Below, piece by piece: positions 1 to 10,625 of a stretch of 64,000 bases of DNA; position 1 is the first letter of the stretch, and each line of letters opens with the position of its first letter. The position numbers were made by a program, and so were the translations under genes. The notes below the pieces were generated by a model that worked only from the letters and a program-made list of their open reading frames with translations, was not told where the DNA came from and did no database searches. The stretch is from Trichobilharzia regenti (Eukaryota; Platyhelminthes; Trematoda; Strigeidida; Schistosomatidae), in assembly GCA_944472135.2 (NCBI GenBank), contig OX235262.1, forward strand, positions 82,062,903-82,126,902, in the 5' to 3' direction.

Positions 1-2774
1 ATCTGAGACTTCGTGACATCACTGCGCTGCTTCCGTATTACATTCTTGACTGCCTCTTTCCTCTCTGCTTTTAATTTCGTCGTACTCCACTTTTGGTGCA
101 TGGGCCAGGTCTCATTGTGTACCGGTAATCGTGGTTTTCTACCATACATCAGTTGGAAGGGTGACTTCTTCGTTGTTTCCTGAGTGGTAGCCCGATGTGT
201 TAGTAAAATCAGTGGAAGCTCCGTTTCCCAGTTCCCGCCCTTCGAGGCCAGCCACTCCTTCAGTGTACGGTTGTTTCTCTCCGTTAGGCCATTCGTTTGT
301 GGATGGTATGGGGTCGTTCTGATCCTCTTGATGCCCAGCTGTTGCAAACGGGAAGTAAACTCTTCACTCTCGAAACAGGGACCTTGGTCTGTCAGTATTG
401 TCTTCGGTACGCCGTGGTCTGCAACAATGTGTCTAACTACTGCATCTGTCACGGTTCTTGCACGTTGGTCTGGGATTGCTACGGCGTCTACCCATCGTGT
501 CGCGTGTTCCGTCATCACCAAGAGGTACTGATTACCATTGGATGTCTGAGGAAATGGACCCATGACATCTACGGACCACAAGTCACCTATCGCGGTAACT
601 GGAATCGACTGAAGTGGTGGTCGTATATACCGGTCACCTTTCATCAGCTGGCACCGTGGACATCCAAGTACGTATCTTGCTACGTCTTCTCTCATACCTG
701 GCCAGTACATACTTTGTCTTAGGAGGTCGGTCGTTCTGGCCACGCCTGTATGCGCTAGCTGGTGACATTCTTCTATCATGTCGTGGCGCGACGATTGAGG
801 TATGACAGCCAGCCAGCTTCCGTCGTTCTCTCGCCAGGTCAGAGTCCCGTAGGCATTCACTCTGAGTCGATCCCTCTGTCTGAGTAGTGTGGTTAGCTCC
901 TTACTCGCCGTAGTTTGATCCACTTCTATTCCGTTGGTGATCACCTGTATTACTGTATTCAGCGTATCGTCCAACCTCTGCCTACGTGCAAGTCTTAGTG
1001 GGTCTTGTTCTACTGCATGCACTCCGTAAGCGACCTCGGGCAACTCAGACTCATCTTCTGGTCTCGATAACAAATCTGCCAAGACATTTTCACTTCCAGG
1101 AACGTGTGAGATCGTAAAATCGTACTCCTGAAGACGCAACATCCACCGTGACAACTTCCCCCGTGGGTCTCTCGCTGTCTTCAAAAATTGTAGCGGCTTA
1201 TGATCAGTTTCGATGTGGAACCGCCGGCCGAGTAAATAAGGTCTCCATTTGTCGACTGCCCATACCATTGCTAAACATTCTTTCTCTATCGTTGAATACT
1301 TTCTCTCTGTGAGGGTCAAAACCCTACTGGCATACTCAACGATTCCCTCGTCCTGTCTTAGGACCGCACCTATAGCGTAGTCACTGGCATCTGTGCACAC
1401 TGTGAACTGTCTTCCTGGCACAGGTAGTTTTAGCGTCATTTGTTGGTGGTCGAGCAGCTGTTTAATTCTGTCGAATGTCCTCTGCGATTCTTCCGACCAA
1501 ACAAACTTTGGCTCACCTAGTAGCCTGTATAGAGGGGCTGCTATCTCATTGAAGTTCTTCACGAAGCGACTATAAAACGCTGCTCTACCCAAGAATTGTC
1601 TCAGTTTTCTCTTTGAATTCGGGGCTGGAATCGTTTTAATCGTCAAAATTTTCTCCGGCAGTGGTTTAATCTCACCATTTCCCACTTTATGTCCCAACAG
1701 AGTAACATTCTTTTTGGCTATCTGAGACTTGGTTTTGTTGACGCGTAGTCCAAACTCTTCGATGCGTCGCAGCACGGCTTCTACATGGTTGACGTGATCG
1801 TTTTCGTTTTGACTGTATATGACGAGATCATCACCATAAACCTCCACGTTTTTCAAGTTCCTAAGTAATAGCTTCATCAGTCGTCTGAACGTAAACGGTG
1901 CACCTGCTAGTCCAAACGGCATGCGTTTAAATCGATATTGTGTCTGACCCACGATGAAAGCCGTCTTATCTCTATCACCTTGTTTTATCGGTATCTGCCA
2001 GTATCCTGAGCGAAGATCGAGAACCGAAAACACATTCGCACCTTGTAGGCGATCTAAAGTTTCTACCACTGTTGGCATGGCACACGGTCTTAACTCTGTC
2101 ATACTGTTTAACTGTCGAAAATCAACACAGAATCTATACTTCCCATTCGCTTTTTTTACTAACAGCACTGGAGAGTTGTACGGGCTATCAGCTTCCTCAA
2201 TAATGTCATCTTTTAACATCTCTTGCACTTGTCGCTCCACTTCGCCTTCCAGATGACATGGAACTCTTCGCGTTAAAAATGACCTTACTTTCGGATCACT
2301 TAACGGAATTTCATGATTCACCTTATCGCAATAACCGTATGGGTCGCCATCTCCAGTGAACAGATGATCGTATTTATTAATTAACTCTGTCACATTGTGT
2401 ACCGTCGACAGCTTAATCGCTGCTATCTCGCTGGTCTCATACATGTTGATATGCCCGTATTTCGTGATCACCACGTTCGCTTGCGTGTCGATTATTGCAC
2501 CAATCTCACGCAGAAAATCCGCTCCTAATATCGTTCGCTGTAGTTCGGGTACAACAATGAAAGGAAACGTCACCTCGCAGCCACCAACAACGACCGTACA
2601 GTTCGATCTACCCGTGATACGCAACACATACCCGCCTACTGTTTGTACTGTCAATGAACACGGGCTAACACTCTTACATAAATTCTTATCTATTAACGAC
2701 ACGGCCGCCCCTGTATCTATCAAACATACTACTTCTCGATCATTCACTCGCAACTTCGAATACAGAGCCCTTTC
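1..2774 (-). CDS. Pol polyprotein of element A (protease-RT-RNase H-integrase), partial
   Basis: Order read on the minus strand: aspartic protease with LIDTGAAVS near 2700-2730; RT with the YGDD catalytic box near 1827-1838; RNase H with TDHKPL near 1190-1210; integrase with a Cys-pair zinc region near 640-660 and a DDE core (DVMGPF near 560, TDQG near 385, GLTERN near 285). These blocks all fall in one frame. The C-terminus and stop are beyond base 1. The frame opens just after a TGA at 2775-2777 and lies -1 relative to gag, overlapping its last ~30 nt, so it is probably made as a Gag-Pol fusion or from an indel-shifted copy. I did not check every codon for stops; the motif frame agreement is the main support. 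Confidence 0.85.
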
Positions 2775-3505
2775 TCAATAGCCCCCACTAAATCTAGGTT
2801 CATACGAAAGAAAGAACAAGCATTATACCGTCTGAAATTTTTTCTTTTTCGCCTTTCTGGGCAGTATCTTCTCCAGTGTCCCGGCTTACCGCATTCAAAA
2901 CACCGGTCTTTTCTATCAGCCAACTTTAACGCCGCCACTTCCCGCTGCAATGCTTCAATTTTCTGCTCATATTCGTTTGGTTTTGGTTGGTCTATAGCGG
3001 CTACCGTTGTGCTCAGCAGCTGTCTGGTCACCTTCGCCAGCTCACTAATATCCATCGGCTGCGTTGCGTTAACCAGTTGTAATCGCTGAGAAATGTGGTC
3101 TGGGACACTCTCGATGAATTGGGAAGACAGTAACTGCGCTTCTGATTCTTCATCTAAAGTGGGAAGCGCGCGTCGAAGTAGATTAGTCAGTTTCACCGCC
3201 AACACTAGCGGGTCTCCATCAGGTCCAAGCTTCATTGACCGGAACTGCTGCATTGCTAGCTGTCTGTCTGTTTCGCTGTCAAACTCGGACACTAGTCGTT
3301 CAACCAATTTCTTCCAAGACGCTGTGCCATTTGACCTGTCTACGCTGTCATATGCAGCCTTCGCTCGGCCTCTCAACAGCGTCCCCAGGACAACTGCCTT
3401 CGCCGCCTGCTCCTTGACACCCACCAGCTCAGCAACGGCCTCGAAGTCACGTAAGAAGCTCCGTATGTCTCCTTCTTCAAACGCAGCTGGCCACGGGATC
3501 TTCAT
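2744..3505 (-). CDS. Gag of element A with CCHC zinc knuckle
   Basis: The ATG chosen begins MKIPWPAAFEEGD; an open stretch upstream to 3547 has only a TTG and runs into the LTR. The middle is the helical capsid-like region typical of retrotransposon Gag (about residues 1-170). A coiled segment follows, then a CX2CX4HX4C knuckle (CFECGKPGHWRRYC) and a basic tail (RRKRKNFRR). The knuckle would bind element RNA during particle assembly (family knowledge). ATG lies about 25 nt inside the LTR end, so the leader is very short. The ORF ends 30 nt into pol. Confidence 0.85.
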   Translation of the reverse strand: MKIPWPAAFEEGDIRSFLRDFEAVAELVGVKEQAAKAVVLGTLLRGRAKAAYDSVDRSNGTASWKKLVERLVSEFDSETDRQLAMQQFRSMKLGPDGDPLVLAVKLTNLLRRALPTLDEESEAQLLSSQFIESVPDHISQRLQLVNATQPMDISELAKVTRQLLSTTVAAIDQPKPNEYEQKIEALQREVAALKLADRKDRCFECGKPGHWRRYCPERRKRKNFRRYNACSFFRMNLDLVGAIEKGLCIRSCE

Positions 3506-3529
3506 CTTTTTGGAGGCAGCGACACCAAA

Positions 3530-3881
3530 TGTAACAACAGAAGACAAGGGCTGGCAACAGATCGTTTTATTACGAAAATCAACACGTATTTATATATATT
3601 TTATGTACATTAATAAGGCTTATGCAAGCAGAAAAAGGCAGTCTTCTGATTGGTTGTTTCTCGGAAGTTAAGCAGACAAACACAGTCTTATGATTGGTTG
3701 TTTTCGATATTTCTCGGAAAGTAGAGCCATCTATCTGCGAATCATATTTGTCCACATTTAAGTTTGCTGTGATTGGTTGTTGAAACAGCCTTGTTCATAT
3801 TTTCTCACGGCCCATATTAGTGACCTAGACATTAACGTAGATTAGTGTCAACCAATCGGCTAGCAGCTTGCTCTCACCACA
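3530..3881 (-). repeat. 5' LTR of element A
   Basis: In minus orientation it begins TGTGGTGAGAG and ends TCTTCTGTTGTTACA, i.e. TG...CA. Related TG...CA units stand alone at 24868-25180 and 29529-29850, which supports the boundaries. It contains several copies of an AACCAATCA-type CCAAT motif. Confidence 0.8.
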
Positions 3882-4364
3882 CTTGCATAAACAGGGAGAA
3901 ATATATTATTATTAACACAATATTTATACATGCCTATAAAATTGGTGTATCCTACATAGCTAGGAAAAAGATGTACCTTATTTTATTATCTTTACTAAAT
4001 ATGCTTATTAATCTTATGTGTAACTTATCGAATTGATGACGCCTGTAAACTGGCGTCCCTCATGTAAAAAATGAGAATTTATCTTATTATTATATGTGTA
4101 CATGGCTAAAGATGATACTGCTGAAAATATCCTCACGCATAATGTGTCTGGTGGTCCAATGGGAAGCACTTTTCGTGGAAGCTATTAATGTACAGCATAC
4201 TGTATGATTGGGACGTGCTCAAAGCAATGCGGTCCTACAACTACATTTAATGCGAAAGATGTTAGAGCTTAACGTCAAGAAAAATGGAGAGGGTAGCTCA
4301 TGCTGATCAGTAGATATGGCGGTAGTAACAAATGTGAATTACCCCAATCTGTAGAGCAGAAACA
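3882..4364. other. AT-rich spacer between elements A and B
   Basis: No coding or structural feature recognised. It ends at the 3' LTR of element B. Confidence 0.5.
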
Positions 4365-4663
4365 TGTTTAGAGGGGTTGACGGAATTATCTTACACAACC
4401 TCTAAATTATTCTCGCATACCGAAAACAAAGCAAAAGCCAATAATTGATCGTCCAAACTTCGTGATATATTTCGGGACCAAAACAAGCCTTCAGACGAAC
4501 GCTTAGCTAGCTAGTGATCGTGCACGTGACACGACGGGGTACCAAATGGCGGGGATGCTTGACCGGAAGCCTTCAGCTAAACAAGTCGACTTAAACAGTG
4601 GTGGTCAGCATCCAATGAGTGATTGCTGTGGTCAATAATTTTGGGGAATTATTTACCGCTACA
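4365..4663 (-). repeat. 3' LTR of element B
   Basis: About 299 bp, nearly identical to 9209-9505 apart from a few substitutions and a one-base G-run difference. In plus orientation it starts TGTTTAGAGG and ends ACCGCTACA. Confidence 0.9.
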
Positions 4664-4680
4664 GCTCTCCCCCCCCCTAG
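4664..4680 (-). promoter_or_regulatory. Polypurine tract of element B
   Basis: On the minus strand this reads CTAGGGGGGGGGAGAGC immediately before the 3' LTR start TGTAGCGG, the expected place for plus-strand DNA priming. Confidence 0.75.
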
Positions 4681-5159
4681 TGGGGTCGTGAGGACCCTAA
4701 GACAGAACCAGCCGGAAGCAAAAAAACTCGATGGTTCCCTTTCGGGTGAAAAAATCTTCCGAGCGGCTTGGTGGTATGCCTACTGGTTTGTCTGCCTATG
4801 CTAATAGGGTGTTTGTACATAGCTTCCTTGTTGTTGTTCGTTGGATTCCGTGCTTCGTTTGTTTCCTGTCCAGTGCCCGTCGCACCTGGAAAAGAAAACA
4901 AGAACGCTAAGAACCATGTCGAGGAAAATGTACCAAATCAGCTTTTTGGTTAAAAAAAATTGTGTGCATTTACTATACAGTAAAATAATGCTAAGTTCAG
5001 AACATCGAAAAAAAATACATCTAATTAATTTTTTTGTGTATGTTACATGAACTGTTGAAAAAAATTTTTGTGTTCGGTGGTACTGTATATAAAAAAATTG
5101 ATACGTCAAAAAAAAGTCAGTACCACAAACGAATGAGTTGCGTGAATCACACGACTTCG
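4681..5159 (-). other. 3' untranslated region of element B
   Basis: Lies between the pol tail and the polypurine tract. It is AT-rich with A/T runs, and I see no conserved coding sequence. Confidence 0.5.
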
Positions 5160-5486
5160 TTAAGTCAAATAAGTGTGCAGATATTCTGGGAACCTTACGG
5201 TGCGTCCAGAACGGGTTTTCTTGGGAGGCTCGATAGAAGGTTCGGTAGCTGTCGCTGTGCTAGTGACTTCATCGATGTCTAAACGATCTTCTGTTACTTG
5301 TGGATTTTGGGGTACGTTGAGCTCTATGCTAATAGGATTACCCTCCAAGTAAGCCGGTTTCAGACGGTCAATGCTGACGGTGTCCTCGCGGCCGTTTTTG
5401 TCCAAGACAAAGAATTTATCAGAACGTTTAATTACTTTATAGGGGTTCCAGGGGTCTGCGCACAGAGTCGCGACGAACAAATACAT
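5160..5486 (-). pseudogene. C-terminal tail of element B Pol, displaced by a frame change
   Basis: This 108-codon stretch continues the Pol C-terminus ([20 protein letters not shown], then a TRSGRTVRFPEYL ending). It resembles the end of the 869-codon frames of C1 and C2 (TTRSGRRVHWPKRY). It is in a different frame from the main pol ORF, and both overlap at 5437-5486, so a one-base indel near 5480 is likely. Confidence 0.75.
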
Positions 5487-7782
5487 GTGAAGAAGTTTTC
5501 AAACACGGATGAACGAAAACATCAATGGACTGTGGACGAAGGGGAGCAGGTTTAACTGAACGCATTGCGTTTGTAAGCCTGCTGACGTATGAAGCGTGAT
5601 CTACCACTGGTGGGAAGCTCGAGGGAGAAACAAATTCACCAGGCAGTCGCAGTGTCGTGCCATATACTAGCTCGGCGCTAGTACAACCAGCATCGGTTTT
5701 CAAGGCGTTTCGTATCCCTAGGAGAACTAACGGAAGGGATTCAGTCCAATGGGTGGTGTTTGCAGCTGACAGACCAGCTTTCAGCTGTCTGTGTAGACGT
5801 TCTACCATACCATTAGCTTGAGGATGGTAGGCTGTTGTTCGAAAACGCATGCAACCTATGATTTTAGTCAGGGCGAAGAATAAGCCACTTTCGAATTGCC
5901 GCCCGCGATCAGTTGTTATGGAAGATGGGCATCCAAAGTTAGCGATCCATCTTTCTACGAAGACGCGTGCGACTGTTTCAGCAGATACGTCCTTGATGGG
6001 TACTGCTTCCGGCCATCGTGTGAATCGATCGATGCAAGTTAAAATATAGGTATATCCATGTGATTCAGGAAGGGGTCCAACCAAATCTATATGGACGTGT
6101 TCGAAACGAGCGTCAGGGAGAAGAAAGGTGCCAAGTGGGCTTTTGGTGTGTCTTATCACCTTGCACTTTTGACAAGCTAAGCACGTGTGTGCCCATTCCC
6201 TTACTTCTTTATTAATGCCAGGCCAACAAAACCGACTAGTTACGAGCTTGACAGTAGTTCGAATACCTGGGTGAGATAAGCCATGCAACGTATTGAAGAC
6301 GTTACGGCGATAACTTTTAGGCACGATGGGGCGAGGAGTACTCGTGGAAATGTCACATAGAATAGTATCTCTTCCCATACCTAAGGGTTTCTCAGCTAAT
6401 TGTAGAGTTGTTTTCGACAACTCATGTTGAAGCTCGGTATCTTCTTTTTGAAGACGAGCCAGTTTTACAAGGTCTATGCCGTCGATTTGGGTGAGGGAAC
6501 AAACGCGCGACAAGGCATCTGCCACAGTGTTGTTTACTCCGGATACATGGCGAATATCTGATGTAAACTGTGAAACGTAATCCAGTTGTCGTGATTCCCT
6601 GGGTGAATACTTATCTGAAGGTGAGTTCAGAGAGTACGTCAGAGGTTTGTGATCCGTAAAAATTATGAATTCACGACCCTCTACCGAATGTCTAAAATGT
6701 CGTATAGCACAGTACATAGCCAGAAGTTCTCTGCCGAATGTGCTGTACTTCGTTTCAGCTAATTGAAGGCGCCTGGAGAAAAAGGCGAGTGGTTGCCACT
6801 CATTGTCAACTAGCTGTTGTAGAACTGCGCCGATTGCAGTGTTTGATGCATCAACCGAGATACTTAACGGTGCCGTTGGATCCTGATACATCAGAAGTGT
6901 GGCATTCGCAATAGCTTTTTTAATCTGGGTAAAAGCATTTCGAGCAGACGCGTCAAGTTCTATGGACTTGTTATTCCCTCGAAGGAGGTCTGTCAATGGC
7001 TGAATCAAAGAGGCACAGTTGGGAATAAAGCGTCGATAATAACTTACTAAGCCGTTAAAAGTGCGGAGACTTTTCACCGTCTGTGGCTCTGGAAAGTTCA
7101 GTATAGCCTCGACCTTAGTAGCCAGTGGGCGAATGCCCTTGCAGTCAATAGTGTGACCCAGAAAGTCGAGTGAGTCAACACCGATTTGACATTTTTGAAT
7201 ATTAATGGTAACACCATGTTGGCGTAACCTGTCAAATGCCAAGTCCAAGTGCCTAAGGTGAGTTTCCTTGTCTGGACTGGCAATGAGGCAGTCGTCTAAG
7301 TATGCGTATACAAAGTCGAGACCGCGAAATACTTCGTCAATGAAGCGTTGGAATGTTTGGGCTGCATTCCGGAGACCGAATGGCATACGTAGAAATTCAA
7401 AAAGTCCGAAAGGCGTAATGATAGCCGTTTTCGGGATGTCTTCTGTTGCCATCGGGATTTGGTTATACGCTTTAACCAAGTCGATTTTGGAGAATATAGT
7501 CGCGCCGGATAAGGTTGCCGTCAAGTCGTGTATATGAGGCAACGGGTAGCAATCAGGGGTTGTTTTGGCATTCACTCGCCGGTAATCACCGGTGGGTCGC
7601 CAATCATTGCTATCCTTTTTCGGAACCATATGAAGTGGGGATGCCCATGGGCTATTCGAAGGTCGAATGATGCCAAGGGTAAGCATATGGTCAAATTCAT
7701 TCCTGGCGATTCTCAGTTTGTCAGGAGCTAATCGTCGTGCTTTAGATGTCACAGGTTGTCCTGTGGTAATGATGTGGTGCAT
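5437..7782 (-). CDS. Pol of element B (RT, RNase H, integrase)
   Basis: 781 codons. The RT fingers-palm block is near residues 1-200 with the catalytic YLDD box ([12 protein letters not shown]). RNase H follows, with a SVDAS Asp and FTDHKPLTY. Integrase comes next: an HHCC zinc domain (HGLSHPG ... CLACQKC), then a DDE core ([29 protein letters not shown]). The enzymes copy the element RNA to DNA and insert it. The reading frame breaks from the protease upstream and from the C-terminal tail downstream, while all catalytic boxes stay intact in this segment. The open frame continues upstream of this ATG for about 12 codons. Confidence 0.9.
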   Translation of the reverse strand: MHHIITTGQPVTSKARRLAPDKLRIARNEFDHMLTLGIIRPSNSPWASPLHMVPKKDSNDWRPTGDYRRVNAKTTPDCYPLPHIHDLTATLSGATIFSKIDLVKAYNQIPMATEDIPKTAIITPFGLFEFLRMPFGLRNAAQTFQRFIDEVFRGLDFVYAYLDDCLIASPDKETHLRHLDLAFDRLRQHGVTINIQKCQIGVDSLDFLGHTIDCKGIRPLATKVEAILNFPEPQTVKSLRTFNGLVSYYRRFIPNCASLIQPLTDLLRGNNKSIELDASARNAFTQIKKAIANATLLMYQDPTAPLSISVDASNTAIGAVLQQLVDNEWQPLAFFSRRLQLAETKYSTFGRELLAMYCAIRHFRHSVEGREFIIFTDHKPLTYSLNSPSDKYSPRESRQLDYVSQFTSDIRHVSGVNNTVADALSRVCSLTQIDGIDLVKLARLQKEDTELQHELSKTTLQLAEKPLGMGRDTILCDISTSTPRPIVPKSYRRNVFNTLHGLSHPGIRTTVKLVTSRFCWPGINKEVREWAHTCLACQKCKVIRHTKSPLGTFLLPDARFEHVHIDLVGPLPESHGYTYILTCIDRFTRWPEAVPIKDVSAETVARVFVERWIANFGCPSSITTDRGRQFESGLFFALTKIIGCMRFRTTAYHPQANGMVERLHRQLKAGLSAANTTHWTESLPLVLLGIRNALKTDAGCTSAELVYGTTLRLPGEFVSPSSFPPVVDHASYVSRLTNAMRSVKPAPLRPQSIDVFVHPCLKTSSHVFVRRDSVRRPLEPL

Positions 7783-8221
7783 AACATTGCTGGTTATGCA
7801 CGGTAGGTCGTTCGACGGGTAAGTTCCGGATACTTGTCAACATAGGTTGAAAAGTTGGATCAAGAATTGCCTTTATCTTAACGGGTGACAAACTAGGGCC
7901 TATGTAGCTGATGCCTTTGATAGACAGACTAGTAGTATTGTCAATCAGTCGTTTTCGGCGGACGTCTACGAGTAAATCATGATGATTAAGTAGGTCCGTG
8001 CCAATGATGGGCATTGTAACGTCAGCGAGAAGGAAAATCCACCGAATAGGTTTGCGTAAACCTACGTTCAGATAGACGTATTTCCTACCAAAGGTTGCGA
8101 TTGGTTTTCCATTTGCAGCCTGTAAGTTGAAGGTAGGTTCCTTCTGTCGATCTGCTGCTGTAGCAGGAAGGACGCTGACTTCGGCGCCTGTGTCGACTAA
8201 GTATCGAGTCTGGCTTATCAC
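7742..8221 (-). CDS. Protease segment of element B
   Basis: 159 codons with the retroviral-type aspartic protease signature [13 protein letters not shown] near residue 8. Homology begins upstream of the ATG in the same frame, so this is a segment rather than a free-standing protein. It is -1 relative to gag and +1 relative to pol, and its last part overlaps the start of pol. In C1 and C2 the matching region is fused in frame with gag, which suggests indels here, although programmed shifting cannot be excluded. Confidence 0.8.
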   Translation of the reverse strand: MISQTRYLVDTGAEVSVLPATAADRQKEPTFNLQAANGKPIATFGRKYVYLNVGLRKPIRWIFLLADVTMPIIGTDLLNHHDLLVDVRRKRLIDNTTSLSIKGISYIGPSLSPVKIKAILDPTFQPMLTSIRNLPVERPTVHNQQCYAPHHYHRTTCDI

Positions 8222-8268
8222 ATCATGGATGTAAAGTAGGCGGCTAGTGCCACCGGCGACGGTTGCCG

Positions 8269-9096
8269 CTAACGCGTGCCGGCGGGATAGTTTCCCACAG
8301 ACTTTGAGACATTTCCGAAGTTACAAGGCTTACGGCAACACTTCGCTTCTTGGCCATAGGTGTTGTGGTACCAGCACCAGTCAGGGTTTTTCAGTGAACG
8401 TGGTTTGGACTTAGATCGACCACGTGAGTTCCTGCGTTGAGGAGATTTAGGACGACGGTCGGAGGAGTTAGAATGCATGTTCGACCTAAACATCTGCTGG
8501 ATGGAGTTGCATAACTCTATCATTGCAGGATCCTTACTCGAAGTCTGCTTAGTCATCGAGCATATTTCGGGAACTGACCGTTTAGTTATTTCTAGAATCC
8601 TATCTGCAGTAATAGCTAAGTCCTCTATTACAGTACCCTGAAGTGTCACAAGTACGGTCTGTACAGACTGTGGCAGCTTGGTTAAGAAGAGTTCTCTAAA
8701 CAGTCCTTCGTCGAACTGACTTTGGCCGACGATTTCTTTCATTCTTGTCAGCATGCTCACGGCTGACTGATCTCCTAACTCGATGTTACGAAATAATTCA
8801 TCTAGACGTTGTCGGTCCGTGAGAACGTTTCTCCTGAGGAGGGATGCTTTGAGCAACTCGTACGAGTTACTTACCTCGGGACTCAACATCTGTGATGTTA
8901 CGTACTTGCTGAATTCCCGCGGTAGGGCGTGAATAACTGCAAGTAACTGTGAACGTTGATCGGTTATCCCATGCTCACAAAAATCTGCTTCAGCTAGCAG
9001 AAACCACGTTTCAGCATTATCTGGCCAGTATGGTACGAGCTGAATGGTTTTAGGAGTTGAGCGGATACGGATGACCTTGGGACTAAGATCACTCAT
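8269..9096 (-). CDS. Gag of element B with CHCC box
   Basis: The chosen ATG gives MSDLSPKVIRIRS; the open frame extends to 9141 upstream but that part is hydrophobic and unlike Gag. The middle has the helical Gag core (DRQRLDELFRNIELGDQS). The C-terminus is Ser/Arg-rich (RRNSRGRSKSKPRS) followed by CWYHNTYGQEAKCCRKPC, a CX2HX9CX3C motif typical of the CsRn1 clade. It would package element RNA (family knowledge). Confidence 0.85.
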   Translation of the reverse strand: MSDLSPKVIRIRSTPKTIQLVPYWPDNAETWFLLAEADFCEHGITDQRSQLLAVIHALPREFSKYVTSQMLSPEVSNSYELLKASLLRRNVLTDRQRLDELFRNIELGDQSAVSMLTRMKEIVGQSQFDEGLFRELFLTKLPQSVQTVLVTLQGTVIEDLAITADRILEITKRSVPEICSMTKQTSSKDPAMIELCNSIQQMFRSNMHSNSSDRRPKSPQRRNSRGRSKSKPRSLKNPDWCWYHNTYGQEAKCCRKPCNFGNVSKSVGNYPAGTR

Positions 9097-9191
9097 GACG
9101 AAAATTATGTCGAATAATATATGGTACAAGAACAAATACAAAATGGAACGAACTCACCGGGGTTATCTGCGGATTTATCGTGGATGAAGTT

Positions 9192-9208
9192 CGCGGTTGG
9201 GCTCACCA
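9192..9208 (-). promoter_or_regulatory. Primer-binding site of element B
   Basis: On the minus strand TGGTGAGCCCAACCGCG directly follows the 5' LTR. The first part resembles the complement of the tRNA-Trp 3' end, a primer type known in this clade, but the match weakens after ten bases. Confidence 0.6.
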
Positions 9209-9505
9209 GTTTAGAGGGTTGACGGAATTATCTTACACAACCTCTAAATTATTCTCGCGTACCGAAAACAAAGCAAAAGCCAATAATTGATCGTCCAAAC
9301 TTCGTGATATATTTCGGGACCAAAACAAGCCTTCAGACGAACGCTTAGCTAGCTAGTGATCGTGCACGTGACACGACGGGGTACCAAATGGCGGGGATGC
9401 TTGACCGGAAGCCTTCAGCTAAACAAGTCGACTTAAACAGTGGTGGTCAGCATCCAATGAGTGATTGCTGTGGTCAATAATTTTGAAGAATTAATTACCG
9501 CTACA
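9209..9505 (-). repeat. 5' LTR of element B
   Basis: About 297 bp, near-identical to 4365-4663. Small differences (for example TTTTGAAGAA versus TTTTGGGGAA near the right end) show modest divergence since insertion. Confidence 0.9.
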
Positions 9506-9909
9506 CAGGTGTTCTTCGACAGCGTGATAATTAAGCATGAGTCTGGATCCTTAGCAAAATAATAAGGGCTGTAAAATCTGAATTTTTATAAAACGCTTTT
9601 GCTACTACCATCTAAAAGCCTGCTCGGCTTCTTGGCCCTACATCTATTCGCCAGGCATCTTACAGATCAGCACACCCTACAGGTTTTATATTTTAGGCCA
9701 ATTCTCTGCGAAGTATCACCTATATACCTGACGATAATCCTTTTATCTAAGTGCCGTTATACTCTATTTTAGTATAAATAACTGCGCTAAAAATTTATTT
9801 CTTCATTCGCCTTCATCGATTGCTTAAAGTCTGGCGGCTCTGATGAAAAAACATGACAACAAAACCCATGTTTGAAAAAAATATGTCTTAATAGAAAATG
9901 TCATGGTAT
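9506..9909. other. Spacer between element B and the C1/C2 tandem
   Basis: About 400 bp without a recognised gene or repeat. Confidence 0.5.
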
Positions 9910-10209
9910 TGTTGCATGCGTTGTCTGACTAAACTGCCGTACACATATATTCTAGTATTTCTTCGTTCTTATTAATGTGCGCAGACGTTGTGGCTACTCG
10001 ACGCCCACAACGTAAATCAAAAGGCACTTGCGAAGATTACGAATGTGTATTGTAGCAGTAGTCAAATTCGAAATTGTGTCAAGGTAATATTCAACAGTAA
10101 AATGACAAATGTTTGCGAAGTACATATAAAATCGGTCTGTACACACATATAATACAAGTATACAAATTAAATTAAAAAGCATGTGTACAGTTGGTATAGG
10201 GGTACTACA
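9910..10209 (-). repeat. LTR 1 of the C tandem (3' LTR of C1)
   Basis: 300 bp, TGTTGCATGCG...GGTACTACA. It looks identical to LTR 2 by eye. Confidence 0.9.
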
Positions 10210-10226
10210 TAATTCCCCCACCAGAA
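10210..10226 (-). promoter_or_regulatory. Polypurine-like tract of C1
   Basis: Minus strand GGTGGGGGAATTA directly precedes the 3' LTR. The same bases occur at 14131-14147 in C2. Confidence 0.55.
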
Positions 10227-10625
10227 CACTGAAATATATAAAAAAATACATTTAAGTGTTCGAAAATAACATGCGTCAGCGTAATACGTAGCAGCGATAG
10301 TACACAGAAGGCGATTTATTAAGCTGAAAAATGAGCAGTTTAAAGTGGTCAATAACATCGATAATAAATGCGATAATCTAGGGAAAGTGGAATTGCTAAC
10401 CGTAATAGAATATATAAGGAACGATAAAATTGTCCGGGGATCTGTAGTCGGTAGACGAAAACGATACGTGAATAATATACGAGATATGATTAAATGTAAT
10501 AATATAGGAAATATCGATGTTAAAATAATAGTGACGTGATTTATGTATGAAAATATTAATCAGTTAAATGAGTAATCAAATGACAATTACGAATAAGGAT
10601 AATAAAAATGAAAATTCATAGTAAG

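Larger units (their letters stand above)
1..3881 (-). mobile_element. Ty3/Gypsy LTR retrotransposon A (CCHC Gag), cut by window start
   Basis: Minus-strand element with its 5' LTR at the right (3530-3881), then gag, then pol running off the left edge; the 3' LTR is outside the window. Protease, RT, RNase H and integrase motifs share one frame through pol, so this copy looks better preserved than element B. Its Gag has a classical CCHC knuckle, unlike the CHCC boxes of B, C1 and C2, so it is a separate Gypsy lineage. Two solo LTRs of related sequence lie at 24868-25180 and 29529-29850. Confidence 0.9.
4365..9505 (-). mobile_element. Ty3/Gypsy LTR retrotransposon B, CHCC-Gag (CsRn1/Boudicca-like) type, frame-broken
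   Basis: A full-length minus-strand element with LTRs at 9209-9505 (5') and 4365-4663 (3'), a primer-binding site next to the 5' LTR and a polypurine tract next to the 3' LTR. The coding order is gag, protease, RT, RNase H, integrase. The Gag box is CX2HX9CX3C, the arrangement known from CsRn1, Gulliver and Boudicca of trematodes. Coding is spread over several frames, with changes near 8270, 7800-7850 and 5480, so this copy is probably inactive. No convincing target-site duplication (TSD) was seen. Confidence 0.9.

Noticed and set aside
184..722. Plus-strand ORFs opposite element A pol
   Set aside because: They overlap the minus-strand integrase region, which has full motifs, and show none of their own.
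2838..2844. AAAAAAT as the element A frameshift site
   Set aside because: The -1 frame hits TAA at 2823-2825 immediately afterwards.
4360..9510. TSD for element B
   Set aside because: Left flank AAACA-type and right flank CAGGT do not match.
9994..10358. Short minus-strand ORFs in LTR 1 and the C1 3' region, repeated at 13915-14279 and 17836-18024
   Set aside because: They lie in LTR and 3' untranslated sequence; repetition comes from the tandem, not from coding constraint.
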